Assembly (NCBI GenBank): GCA_034401135.1
Contig: JAWZSP010000002.1
Span: 5,518,001 to 5,582,000, forward strand
Length of the DNA stretch: 64,000 nucleotides
Direction: 5' to 3'
From: Volutella citrinella
Taxonomy: Eukaryota; Ascomycota; Sordariomycetes; Hypocreales; Nectriaceae
Below are positions 22,573 through 31,843 of the stretch, one piece after another (position 1 is the stretch's first letter; each line of letters begins with the position of its first letter). Below the pieces are notes generated by a model. The model was given only the letters and a program-made list of their open reading frames with translations, searched no databases and was not told where the DNA came from. Both the position numbers and the translations under genes were made by a program.

Positions 22573-24115
22573 ATGCCTCACGTACCCGAGCAACGAAATG
22601 GACAAAAGTTGGACATCTTTGGGTACTCTTTCAATTTGACTCCGCTTCATCCAAGCCACGACGAGCTCCACGCCCTCAGACATCGCTATGATATCGTTGG
22701 CTCAGGGGCTTTAGATGCCCTCGATGCCCTCTTCCCGCCTCCACCCCCAAGATCGGGCTGGTACACCAAGTCCAAGGACAAACCTCCACAGGCAGACCGA
22801 GACACCTATGCTCTTCTGAGAGATAACTACGACAAGGATGAGCGCATGAAGACTCTGTGGGACGAAGTCAACTTCGTTCCTGAGTGGGTCGACTGGGAGC
22901 AAATCAAGAGGGGCCAAGAAGTTTTCTACCGCTATGCTCCTAGCGCTGTGGCCGGGTTTGCTTTCCATGGCCTGGTTGCTACAACTGTAAGGATGCCTAG
23001 AGACCGAACTGTATGATTCTGGCTTGCTGACATGCACGGATCCTAGGGCTCGTCCGGCCGTCCTGCTGAGACACTGGTTCGCACAGGTGGACACTCTGTC
23101 AGAGTTGCCAAGAATCGACTCTTCGAAACCTTCCAGATGATCCTTCAAGTTACAAAGTCTCTTGATGATGTGAAGCCTGGTGGTGAAGGCTTTGCATCCG
23201 CCATCCGAGTCCGCCTTCTTCATGCGTCAGTTCGTAACCGAATCATGAAGCTACAGTCGCAACAGTCGGGCTACTTCAACGTTGAAAAGTACGGAGTTCC
23301 AATCAACGAACTTGACTCGATGCAGTCTGTCTGCGCCTTTTCAACCAACCTCGTCTGGCATGCTATGCCTCGACAGGGTATTTACGTGCGCCACCAGGAA
23401 GCCTTGGACTATCTTGCTCTGTGGCGCTGGGTTGGATACGTTCTCGGAACCCCTTCATACGTTCTAGAGACTCCGGAGAGGGCGTTAGCCACGATGCAAT
23501 CTCTCATGTACGAGTGTCTGGAGCCATCTGACAACTCTGTCGTGCTAGCATCGAACCTGCTCAAGGCCCTGGACAACACAGCTCCCTTATTCATCCCGAG
23601 ACAATATTTCGAAGCTGGTTCTCGCTACGTCAACGGCAATGAACTATGCGACGCAGTCAAGATTGGCACTCCCGGATGGTACTGGAGCTCCGTTGTAAGG
23701 GGCCAGAACTGGCTGTTGATGCTGGTGACATATTTGAGCCGCTTGGTTCCCGCTTGGGATCGATGGCAAACCGAGGTAAGCATCGTGTATCGCAAGAAGC
23801 ATGGTTAGATGGAGTGTTAATCATCGCTAGGCATTTCGCAACGTGCTTTGGGCCTTTGTTGTCGAGAACAAAGACACATTGAAGGGCGGCTACAAGTATG
23901 AGTTCCAATACGTGCCCAAGCTTGGAGCCCAGACTGGCCACGAAGATCTGGAGCGAACGGGTCTCCAGAAGAGAGTCAAGATTCTTGAGAATGTTGGACT
24001 TGGAAGCTTCTTTTTCTTTTCTATCGTCGGTGCACTCGTTCTCAGTGCAGGGTTGGGAGCTGTGGCAGCCATTGTCAAGGCCCATCCTCAAACGATTATC
24101 ACACTGCATCGATGA
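22573..24115 (+). CDS. mpaB / rubber-oxygenase-like (DUF2236) membrane oxygenase (475 aa)
   Basis: Three exons: 22573..22986, 23047..23775, 23831..24115; 476 codons. The family (DUF2236, 'ER-bound oxygenase mpaB/rubber oxygenase catalytic domain') includes latex-clearing protein and fungal MpaB, which cleaves an isoprenoid chain; members are heme or metal oxygenases. Seen: WVDWEQIKRGQEVFYRYAP, HGLVATTGSSGRPAETLVRTGG across intron 1, the conserved TNLVWHAMPRQG, and the family's strongest signature RHQEALDYLALWRWVGYVLG. A single hydrophobic segment near the C-terminus (GSFFFFSIVGALVLSAGLGA) suggests anchoring in a membrane such as the ER. Next to an SRPBCC protein and a TfdA-type dioxygenase. 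An oxidative cleavage step on a lipophilic substrate is plausible. Confidence 0.8.
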
Positions 24116-24490
24116 TCCTGCTGACGCGACGTCAGCCTCAAGCGACCTATCCGACTTTCAATTTGATATATGTTGCGTGCTGGAATCTAGCGATCCAGCC
24201 AACAGTGCCTTCTGCGCCGGACAGGTGGCCGGGCTTGGTAGTAAGATGCCAACTTTTTTTGAAGTTTCAAACAATGCTTGGATTACAATTTCATTTTCTT
24301 TATTAAAATCCACAAACCATTCCTCGCCGAAGTGTAATACTTATCAATTCTTAACCTTCAATCTATCAGCTGTAGACCACATCTAGTTGAGTAACTGCTG
24401 TCCAGCCAATACAACGGACCTGGCTGCTTCCGCAGTTTCCAATGTGTATTCCAGTACTGAAGCCTCTCATGTATGTGAAATTATCATGAA
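24116..24490. other. Intergenic region between convergent genes
   Basis: 375 bp between the 3' ends of the mpaB-like gene and the SRPBCC gene; no gene seen. Probably terminators. Confidence 0.5.
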
Positions 24491-25006
24491 TCATGGTTTA
24501 CCATAGAGCTTGCCCAGCTCTCTAGCCACAGCATCATGGTAGCCCTCAATTCCCACCGTTCTCATCTTCACAACGAGTAAATCCTCGGGCATTTCAACGC
24601 CTCTCGGAAGGTCGCAGCTAAGCGTCCGCTTAAACAGTGTACCAGCCAAGGTTTTGTCACCCACAGTCACTTTGGCTTCTTCGAGGACGTATTCGATCTT
24701 GGTGAGGCCGTCCACACCACCTTCAAGCGCTTCGTTCCTTGATGCGATGCCATTGACCTGCTCAAACACCCACTTGGACGGGCGAACAGCAGTAATCAGA
24801 GTCCATCTTGAGTAGTATGTGTTCTCTGCCAAGGACACCTTTTCGGTCCACTGGTCGCCCAATTTGAGGGGGAAGCTCAGCTCACGTTGGATGCCTCCGC
24901 TCCCCTTGTAGGTCAATGGCCAGTTGTGAGGGTTGGTAATGAAGTCATAAACTTGATCCCGGGTGTAGGGTAGGAGAGAAGTTGCGGAGGCCGAGATGAT
25001 ACCCAT
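24491..25006 (-). CDS. SRPBCC / START-like fold protein (171 aa)
   Basis: Intronless on the minus strand. The frame stays open up to 25132, but the stretch before the ATG at 25006 is low-quality sequence, and MGIISASATSLLPYTRDQVY is the usual start of this fold, so 25006 is preferred (213 aa if the upstream start is used). Pattern fits small SRPBCC-type proteins (polyketide cyclase/dehydrase and START-like): a first strand, a helix with VYDFITNPHNWP, then beta strands (LKLGDQWTEKVSL, YYSRWTLITAV) and a long C-terminal helix (VKMRTVGIEGYHDAVARELG). Such proteins bind hydrophobic ligands and may isomerise or cyclise them. Shares a 480 bp divergent promoter with the TfdA-type gene. Confidence 0.7.
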   Translation of the reverse strand: MGIISASATSLLPYTRDQVYDFITNPHNWPLTYKGSGGIQRELSFPLKLGDQWTEKVSLAENTYYSRWTLITAVRPSKWVFEQVNGIASRNEALEGGVDGLTKIEYVLEEAKVTVGDKTLAGTLFKRTLSCDLPRGVEMPEDLLVVKMRTVGIEGYHDAVARELGKLYGKP

Positions 25007-25486
25007 TGCTGCGTTTGTCAGGGTATTGAGGGGCGAATTTCTTGTAGCCAAGTAGCCTTTGTAGTAGTGCAAATTTAAGTGTGGATGATATATTTTGTTA
25101 GCCTTGGGTTGCCGCTCTGAGGGGTTGAACATTGACGGCTGTTCCAGCCAACAGATCCTGCGTGGCGGAAAATGTAGCCGGAAGCCCTGCCACTCAATGC
25201 AGCACTAACCGCTGCCGGATATGATGGGCAACAGGTAAGAGCTAGTCCGTTTACGATACCCCAGCCATTCCACGAACCGACAGCCTTGATGTTGGACAGA
25301 ACAGAGTGACATGCTGTGAAACCACCACCAGTGAACTGCCGATTCGGGCTCGTAGTATATAAATAAGTATGGTAATAAGCAATTTAGAAGATGAAAGTGA
25401 ACTGTAGATGGGCGAAAGTATAGCCTGAGCACAACATCGCAACACCGAAATCTTTTGCCCGGCAACTCGAGCTGCAATTCACCACC
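25007..25486. promoter_or_regulatory. Divergent promoter, SRPBCC and TfdA-type genes
   Basis: No separate gene seen. Contains GGCGGAAAATG and CCGGAAG close together near 25163-25184 and, toward the TfdA-type gene, a TATA box at 25356-25365. Confidence 0.45.
25356..25365 (+). promoter_or_regulatory. TATA box of the TfdA-type dioxygenase gene
   Basis: TATATAAATA, 131 bp before the ATG at 25487, a usual distance for filamentous fungi. Confidence 0.5.
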
Positions 25487-26431
25487 ATGTCTTCTCTCTC
25501 ATTCACACCACTCCATGAAAAATTCGGAGCAGAGGTTTCTGGGATGGAATGGAAAAGCCCTGTTCCGGTGGAAACTATTGATGCCATCCGCGAGGCTGTT
25601 CACAAGTATGGCGTGCTCGTATTCCGCAAGGCGAATCTCGACAACGAGCAACATATTGGCTTCTCGCGACAATTTGGCGACTTGGATGACGTCAAGGCAC
25701 ACATCAAGGCCGGTCGCCTGATGAGGTTCCCAGAGCAGCCCGAAATATTTGACGTCTCGAATCTCGATCATGAGGGCAACGTCATCACCAAGGCGGATCC
25801 TGTTCGCCTTGCCAACAACAAAGGCAATTGCCTCTGGCACGCCGATATGGCATACAACCCGCAGCGGTGCTCTTACTCGCTGCTTCGGGCCGTGGAGCTA
25901 CCGCCGAATGGCACGGGCGGCCAGACGGAGTATCTGGATTCCCGGTCCGCTTACGAGGATCTGCCGGCAGAACTCAAGGCCAGGATCAGCAAACTCGTGA
26001 CCAACAATTCCCTGTTCCACAACCGAAAACTTGCTGCACCGGAAATCTTTGCCTCGGTTGAGCCGTCGAACTCACCCATGTCTCGGCACCGGCTAGTCCA
26101 GAACCATGATGAATCCGGGCGCAAGAACCTCTATGTGACGACGTATGCACACCACTTTGATGGGCAGACCATGGAGGAAAGCCAACCGCTGCTCAGAGAG
26201 CTTCTTGACTGGGTGTCTCAGCCAAAGTACAAACTCGCAGTCGAGTACAAAAACAACGGAGATCTTGTCATGTGGGACAACAGGGCAGTCCTGCATAGAG
26301 CTACTTCTGCAGGAACATATAATGGCAAGTACAGGCGTGACATGCGAAGGACTACAGTCAAGGATGCCGGGCTGTCTGGCTGGGGAGAAAACGGCGAGGG
26401 CTGTTCGTGGCAAGCCGGGCTGAGCAACTAG
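25487..26431 (+). CDS. TauD/TfdA-family Fe(II)/2-oxoglutarate dioxygenase (314 aa)
   Basis: Single exon, 315 codons. Resembles TfdA (2,4-D dioxygenase) and TauD: Fe(II)- and 2-oxoglutarate-dependent hydroxylases that often release a side group as aldehyde or ketone. Seen: FGAEVSGM start strand, GVLVFRKANLDNEQHIGFSRQFG, iron ligands in LWHADMAYNP (H and D of HxD), the distal histidine in DNRAVLHRAT, and the 2-oxoglutarate-binding arginine in KYRRDMRRTT. Length and domain order are normal, with no signal peptide. It sits 223 bp upstream of the HpcH/HpaI aldolase on the same strand. Compared with the BVMO genes its intronless structure stands out; later transfer is possible but unproven. Confidence 0.9.
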   Translation: MSSLSFTPLHEKFGAEVSGMEWKSPVPVETIDAIREAVHKYGVLVFRKANLDNEQHIGFSRQFGDLDDVKAHIKAGRLMRFPEQPEIFDVSNLDHEGNVITKADPVRLANNKGNCLWHADMAYNPQRCSYSLLRAVELPPNGTGGQTEYLDSRSAYEDLPAELKARISKLVTNNSLFHNRKLAAPEIFASVEPSNSPMSRHRLVQNHDESGRKNLYVTTYAHHFDGQTMEESQPLLRELLDWVSQPKYKLAVEYKNNGDLVMWDNRAVLHRATSAGTYNGKYRRDMRRTTVKDAGLSGWGENGEGCSWQAGLSN

Positions 26432-26501
26432 GCTGTCTGAGGTTGGAAAGACTACGTGGACCGATGTTGCGCATTACAGTGCAACTAGCCGGGTGGAAGT
26501 G

Positions 26502-26509
26502 TTTTCCGG
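26502..26509. promoter_or_regulatory. TTTTCCGG motif before the aldolase gene
   Basis: Lies 146-153 bp before the aldolase start; the same 8-mer (either strand) precedes both cyclases and SDR 1/BVMO 2. Confidence 0.3.
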
Positions 26510-26654
26510 CAGTCCATTCGTGGCGAGCCTTGTTGTGGAATATGGAAATACATTCGCTATTGATGTAACTATCCTTTTAACTGTCATTGATTGTAACTTA
26601 CTACTTTGTCAAGCCAAATTGATTCATTCCATTGCTGCACACGTCCCCGCCAGC

Positions 26655-27533
26655 ATGTACAGAACCAACCCCAGTGCTTCTCAATCGAATGAGGATTCGG
26701 GTACTGCAAGCCGCCCTCGACACAGCTTCGTCCAGGCTCTTTCCCTAACAAGCGTCCCGATACTCGGCGCTGCTCTGACGATTCCTTCCATCCCGGTTGC
26801 CCAGATAATAGGACAATCAGGATTCGACTTTGTCCTCATCGACATGGAGCACTCTCCCTTATCACCTGAGACCACAACTCATCTTGTTCATGCCATAGTC
26901 GCATCATCTTCCGGCTCATGCTTTCCTGTTATTCGAGTGCCATCCTCGGGCGTCGAGTGGATCAAATGGGCGTTGGACAGCGGCGCTGCGGGAATAATGG
27001 TCCCGATGGTTGAAACCAAGCAGGAAGTTGAAAAAATACTGGAACATGCCCTCTACCCCCCACGGGGTAAGAGAAGCTTTGGGCCTAGCATGTCACCATG
27101 GGCGCTACCCGAAGGACCTAGTGGTGGAATACCGGCTTACTTCAACAAGGCCCGACGAGGTGAGATAGCTATATTGCCCATGATTGAATCAAAAAGAGGC
27201 CTAGAAAACGTCGAGAGCATTCTTGCTGTGCAGGGTGTGTCGGGCATATTCGTCGGTCCTATGGACCTTCGGCTCTCACTTGGCTTGGAGGGCGCAGAAG
27301 GTCATGAGCCCGAATATACACAAGCTTTGAAGAAGATATGTTTGGCAGGGAAGACATTGCAAAAGCCGATTGGGTCAATTGCCATGAATTCATCGGTGAT
27401 TCAAAACAGGACCAGGGATGGCATGTCGTTCCTGGTAGTTTCTGTTGATGCAGCGGTTATAGCAGCGGGCTTTGGTCGTGATATGAAGGAAGCCACAGAC
27501 ACCATCTACTCACAGAACTCGCCATCTCTATAA
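26655..27533 (+). CDS. HpcH/HpaI-family aldolase (292 aa)
   Basis: Single exon. The frame is open from 26493 but only through GTG; the first ATG is 26655 (MYRTNPSAS) and the family fold starts soon after. HpcH/HpaI aldolases are TIM-barrel, divalent-metal enzymes that cleave 4-hydroxy-2-oxoacids to pyruvate (or oxaloacetate-type acids) plus an aldehyde, typically at the end of aromatic or sugar-acid breakdown. Seen: GFDFVLIDMEHSPLS with the catalytic histidine, IRVPS with the substrate arginine, GAAGIMVPMVET, the metal-site glutamate in LPMIESKRGLENV, and aspartate in FVGPMDLRLSLG. Full-length. This is the best hint that the surrounding genes feed carbon into central metabolism rather than only decorating a product (inference). 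Confidence 0.88.
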   Translation: MYRTNPSASQSNEDSGTASRPRHSFVQALSLTSVPILGAALTIPSIPVAQIIGQSGFDFVLIDMEHSPLSPETTTHLVHAIVASSSGSCFPVIRVPSSGVEWIKWALDSGAAGIMVPMVETKQEVEKILEHALYPPRGKRSFGPSMSPWALPEGPSGGIPAYFNKARRGEIAILPMIESKRGLENVESILAVQGVSGIFVGPMDLRLSLGLEGAEGHEPEYTQALKKICLAGKTLQKPIGSIAMNSSVIQNRTRDGMSFLVVSVDAAVIAAGFGRDMKEATDTIYSQNSPSL

Positions 27534-27642
27534 ATAATCTTACTAGCACAATTGTATCACTAAATCGATAGTGGTACTCGAGTATATATATCAAGATTTT
27601 AGAATAAAATGCATTCCAGTTCTGCCGCCCAACTATTCACTG

Positions 27643-29201
27643 CTATAGCTTATTGCTGAAGGCTCTATTCTGAAGTTGTACCGTATTAAGATACGTAGGA
27701 TTCAGTTGTGATATATCCGAAACCCCGAGGAGCCTCAGTGTGGTGCGAATCTCGTCATCCAATACTGCCATTGTCAGATCCGCACACCTGTAACAGTTGA
27801 AACTCGACTTACTTTGCACAGCTTTGACGACTCCTTCAGTCCCATATGCACTCATGGCGTACATGAAGCCACGGCCAAGCCCGACTGCTCGTGCACCGAG
27901 GCACAAGGCTTTGACAACGTCACTGCCTCGCGAAATTCCACCGTCAACATAGATATCGACTTTCGCAAAAATGTCCGGATACTTGAGGCGGATTTCCAAG
28001 AGGGTTTGGATGGAGCTTGGAGCAAAGTCAAGCTGTCTTCCACCGTGGTTGCTCAGATAAACCCCGTTGATGTCGTACTGGGTAGCTTTGAGAGCATCGT
28101 CGGCGGATTGGATACCTTTCAGGATGATGGGGTTTGGTCCCCAACAACGCCGAATCCACGATAGGTCTTCCCAGGTCAGCGAAGAGCAATGAACCGCTCG
28201 GGTATCATGATTAGATAGCCCGGTGTACATATTTTGGGGCTCTTGACCTCCATCCTGATAGTTCGTCATAGCTTTGTATCTGTCATCTTCGTCCCGTTTG
28301 CCTATGACTGGCGAGTCCACAGTAACAATCAGCGCTGCGAACCCTAATGCTTTTGCCTTCTGAATGAGGCTCTCCATTTCGCTTTTGACTTTTGGAACAT
28401 AGAGCTGGAAAAACTGTGCCCCTCCGCACTTGTGCGGCTCGTTTTCGAATCCTTGAACTACCTCATGATGTGACACTGACGAGTATGTGCACACACACTG
28501 AGGAATTCCTGTCCTGGCAGCACCTCGAGCGAGGCAAAGCTCCCCATCTTTGTGTCCTAGCTTAGCGGCGGCGGCGGGTGCAATGAAAACAGGGAGAGAA
28601 CTCTTGGATCCCATAATTGTGCAGCGCAGGTTGATGTGGCTAACGTCTTGGAGGATACGCGGATAAAAATGGACGCGCTGCCAGTCTGAGCGGTTTCGAT
28701 CAAAGCTGTCTGTTGTTTCTGCAGCGCTGCCAAAGTACACCGCAGCCTTTTTCGATATTTTGCTTATGGCTACGTGCTTCAGATCATCTATGGATTGACA
28801 AGTACTCAATGGTACGGTGATAGCCCTTGCAGGTTGATTGTGTGGCTTTTGAGCATCCTTTGACTTCAACGATGATGGCTGTACGGGCCCGAGGTGCTTG
28901 TCTGTAAGTGTTAGCCGGTGAAATGGAACCGAGTTGAACACTTACCCAATGGTAGATGGTCCACTATCGTCTCAGCCGCATGGTACTCATTGTACTCTTC
29001 CGTGGCATCCTACACAGTAAGCCTGACTAGCTCACAACTGGCATGGATTTCTTCGTATACCTTTCCTGCGTATTTGAGAATAACACCAGACCCCCCAGGA
29101 TGTCGGTCGAGAAATTCAGTCACGTCGTACACCTTGCCAGACACGACAATCCAGCATGAGGTCCTGGAATTGTGCTTCCCAACGTCGGTTTCAGTGATCA
29201 T
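27643..29201 (-). CDS. Cytochrome-b2-like FMN 2-hydroxy-acid dehydrogenase (471 aa)
   Basis: Four exons, minus strand: 29201..29061, 29009..28946, 28901..27813, 27764..27643; 472 codons. N-terminal cytochrome b5 domain with heme ligands in DRHPGGSG and, after the first intron, YNEYHAAE. The C-terminal FMN-dependent alpha-hydroxy-acid dehydrogenase barrel shows SLPVFIAPAAAAKLGH, AQFFQLYVPK, LIVTVDSP, ILKGIQSADDA, catalytic YLSNHGGRQLD, VDGGISRGSDV and ALCLGARAVGLGRGF. Oxidises L-lactate or a related 2-hydroxy acid; yeast Cyb2 passes electrons to cytochrome c. The last intron (27765-27812, 48 bp) is in frame and stop-free, so it is easily mistaken for coding; splicing gives AVQILDDEI as in the family. 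No clear mitochondrial presequence: the protein starts directly in the b5 domain, so a cytosolic form is likely. Confidence 0.87.
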
Positions 29202-29878
29202 GCTGGCTGGTTGATCTGACGTCGTCTTGTCGTTGCGTCTAAATATTCTACTTTCACAGCTCTTAAATGTTTCGAATTTCGCATGCAAAATTTAGACGGC
29301 CAGGTCCTCCACGCTATCTTGTAACGCTAAGCTGATCCTGGAACGAATCGGGTTGTACTGCTTCCTACAAAGAGCCGGCAATACATTTTCCGAGATTTGG
29401 CACCCTTGCACGCAGGTATCCGGGGATGTAACTGAAGGACTCACTAGTGGCCGAGTAGTCGGAAGCTCGCATTCTGCAAAATCGATTAACAGTTCAATAA
29501 CTGCAAGGTCCATCTCCAAGTGCACACGAAAATTCCTGTCTCGACGAAGCGCGTGTCGGTGTTTGTGTTGCCTCCCCCACTCTCCGCCCCCTTGTTGGAG
29601 ATGTGGTATCCGGCTGTCACAACGATGGACCACCTAACCCGCAGAGCAAACACCCCGTCCTGTGTCTGGCATTCAAAGTTCAAACTAGAAAGGGAGAACC
29701 ACTGCATCAATGGCCGCTTCATGCTAGAGCCCTTTCACACTAACCCGTGTTGACTCGTCATCTTTACCGGGTTTTCATCCCCTCCTCATCTCAAATGTGC
29801 AAATGCAGGGTGGTCAGTAACGCCTTGGATCGAGAAAGCCCCGCGTCTTACCACAAGTAGGCCTGAGTTAGGTAAGAC
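29202..29878. other. Intergenic region, no gene seen
   Basis: About 680 bp. Overlapping stop-free stretches on both strands (29353-29753) have no recognisable domain. The frame of the DUF6603-like gene runs into this region after GTGAGT at 29885, so an extra 3' exon may be hidden here. Confidence 0.4.
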
Positions 29879-31843
29879 CTACCCACTCACCCTAGCAACC
29901 ATCGGCAGGGAAGGTATCATGACTTTAAACCTTTCCAAGAGCTGCTTTGGTCGAGCACCCGTGATCACTGTAGAATCATATCCCAACCTAATTCCCCAGA
30001 GAGAAACGACATCCACCGGATTCAGCGCCGGCGGCTCTTCTTTCTCATCCTTTCGCTTCCCGTTCCAAATGTCAACCATAAGATCCCAGTCGGGCTTCTC
30101 AGCATTGGGGAGATGGCTTGGGTCGACGACTTCCATGCGCGGGAATCGAGGTGTATCATCGCCGCTGAGAACAGGCTGCTTCCGGTCGTCTATGACATTG
30201 AACTGGTTGACCTTGTCGTCGGCTAGATCAGGTTCCGGTGGCGAGATGGACAGACCCATGACCAGCGGCACTGTAGATGCGCTGTTATCCAGCAGCGAGC
30301 TTACCCTGTTGCCCATAACGCTCGGGTCGTCGCTGGCGTTGTCTAGGAGTGGGCGGTTAGCTTTAGTTTTGTCCCTAGAAAAGGGCTTACAGAAGGGGAC
30401 AGAGTTCCCAGGCCAAGACATACATTCTCCCCAGACCATCTCCTGCATGGGCTGCACGACCGTCTTGACCCGCCACTCCTTCTGGCTCCAATCCTTGGCG
30501 ACATGAACACCGCGGTAAAAGGTAGATCTTGTTGCCTTTTTGGGCGTCTTGGAGGACACTAGGATAGTCGCCGTCGAGCGCATGGGCGTGGTGAGCTGCA
30601 TCGGCCGCGCATACACCTTGTTGAACTTGGGATCGATGGGCACCTTTTGGCACTTCTTATCGGCATCCTTGTTCTCCTTGATAAAGGCCTCGCTTACGGC
30701 GAACCGGAACGTGACGAGGAACAAAAACGTGCCTGCGCGGACCAGCCAGTTGGCGTTGACGTTCTCTGTCTGGTCGGGGCTCGTCTCCAACCCTGACTCG
30801 CAGCTCAGCAGGAAAGCTGCCGACTCTTTGTCTGCCACCTCTGCGTCACGATGACGGAGTCCGCCGGCAGCACCATGGCCGGCGGCGGAGAACAACGCAG
30901 CAGCCTGTGTGTCCAGACTCCCCGAATTCTGGGCCGCCGCCGCTTTGAGCGCGACATTCCAGAACTCATCCAGCTCCAGCGGTCCCCGCAGCGAAGCCGC
31001 CGAGCCGAAGTTGACGTCGAAGCCAAAAACCCAGAAATCAATATGTGCCACGCCTCCAAACGGCGGCCCGGCAATCTCTAGCGTAGCGCCAATCTCGACG
31101 GCGATACGAACCGTGACGATCCACATGTCGAGCGTGAACCGGACCCCGACGGCCACGCGGCTCTGCAGCTGGAAGTGGAACGGCTCAAAGTTGATGAGGA
31201 AGTCGAGGAAGGCGTCAAAGTAGGCGTACAGCGCACCCAGGCTGAGAGCCGCGTGGATTCGACCGCCGGCCATACACACCTTGGGCGTGAGGGCAAAGTA
31301 GGCCTCGCCGACGATGCTGAGGCTCGAGTCGAGCGACCAGTTGATGCAGAGGCGCGGGGGCTTGGGGTACTGCGGCGGCGCGCGGAAGGCTTGGTGGTAT
31401 CCGCCGAGGGACAGGGTCCAGTCACCGGCGACGATGGCGTTGGGGATGTCGTCCTTGAACCACGAGAAGAGGGCCAGGCCGCCGGTGAGGTGACATGCCG
31501 GGGCGAGGATGAAGGAACGAGGTGAGAGCTGTGCTTCAAGCTTCAAGACACGGCGGGTAACGTCGAGCGTGCACACGATGCCCAGCTCGACGTGGACGAA
31601 CTTGACCGGGGAGGCCAGCGCGGGCGCGTCGAGGGGGGCGATGCCGTAGATGCCCAACTTGAGGTCGGTGCCGAACTGCACGACCAGCACGGCGTCGAGG
31701 GAGAGCATCTGGAAGCCCGTCGCGCGCACGCCGGCGGCGGCCCAGAACATGCCCTCGGACGGGCGGAACCAGCCGTCGGGGTGGATCAGGCGCCTCATGG
31801 TGTCAATGGGCCTGAACATTTTGGATGGAGATTTGTGTCTCAT
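29879..31843 (-). CDS. DUF6603-like protein, probably lacking its N-terminal part (about 638 aa)
   Basis: Minus-strand frame open from the ATG at 31843 to 29879. An in-frame 48 bp intron (30343-30390; GTAAGC, GCTAAC branch, CCTAG) probably splits it, giving exons 31843..30391 and 30342..29879. The first 270 residues are a beta-rich domain (LDAVLVVQFGTDLKLGIYG, FVHVELGIVCTLDV, WSLDSSLSIVGEAYFALTPK, FDAFLDFLINFEPFHFQLQS, HIDFWVFGFDVNFG) that I match from memory to DUF6603, found in long fungal and bacterial proteins of unknown role. The C-terminal third is charged and low-complexity. In known DUF6603 proteins this domain is, as I recall, preceded by a long N-terminal region; here the frame begins almost at the domain, and its ATG overlaps the ATG of the opposite-strand frame. 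GC-rich and intron-poor compared with its neighbours. No function can be given. Confidence 0.6.
   Translation of the reverse strand: MRHKSPSKMFRPIDTMRRLIHPDGWFRPSEGMFWAAAGVRATGFQMLSLDAVLVVQFGTDLKLGIYGIAPLDAPALASPVKFVHVELGIVCTLDVTRRVLKLEAQLSPRSFILAPACHLTGGLALFSWFKDDIPNAIVAGDWTLSLGGYHQAFRAPPQYPKPPRLCINWSLDSSLSIVGEAYFALTPKVCMAGGRIHAALSLGALYAYFDAFLDFLINFEPFHFQLQSRVAVGVRFTLDMWIVTVRIAVEIGATLEIAGPPFGGVAHIDFWVFGFDVNFGSAASLRGPLELDEFWNVALKAAAAQNSGSLDTQAAALFSAAGHGAAGGLRHRDAEVADKESAAFLLSCESGLETSPDQTENVNANWLVRAGTFLFLVTFRFAVSEAFIKENKDADKKCQKVPIDPKFNKVYARPMQLTTPMRSTATILVSSKTPKKATRSTFYRGVHVAKDWSQKEWRVKTVVQPMQEMVWGECMSWPGNSVPFCKPFSRDKTKANRPLLDNASDDPSVMGNRVSSLLDNSASTVPLVMGLSISPPEPDLADDKVNQFNVIDDRKQPVLSGDDTPRFPRMEVVDPSHLPNAEKPDWDLMVDIWNGKRKDEKEEPPALNPVDVVSLWGIRLGYDSTVITGARPKQLLERFKVMIPSLPMVARVSG

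Noticed and set aside
27643..28941. A gene without a cytochrome b5 domain, separate from the small minus-strand frame at 29010-29288
   Set aside because: Two introns link them and give the full cytochrome-b2 architecture.
31078..31539. A 153-codon minus-strand frame and a plus-strand companion (31175-31525) within the DUF6603-like gene
   Set aside because: They are shadows of the GC-rich DUF6603-like coding sequence, with repetitive, low-complexity translations.
31650..31841. N-terminal extension of the plus-strand hypothetical frame upstream of 31842
   Set aside because: It overlaps antisense to well-conserved DUF6603-like coding sequence and shows no coding character of its own.
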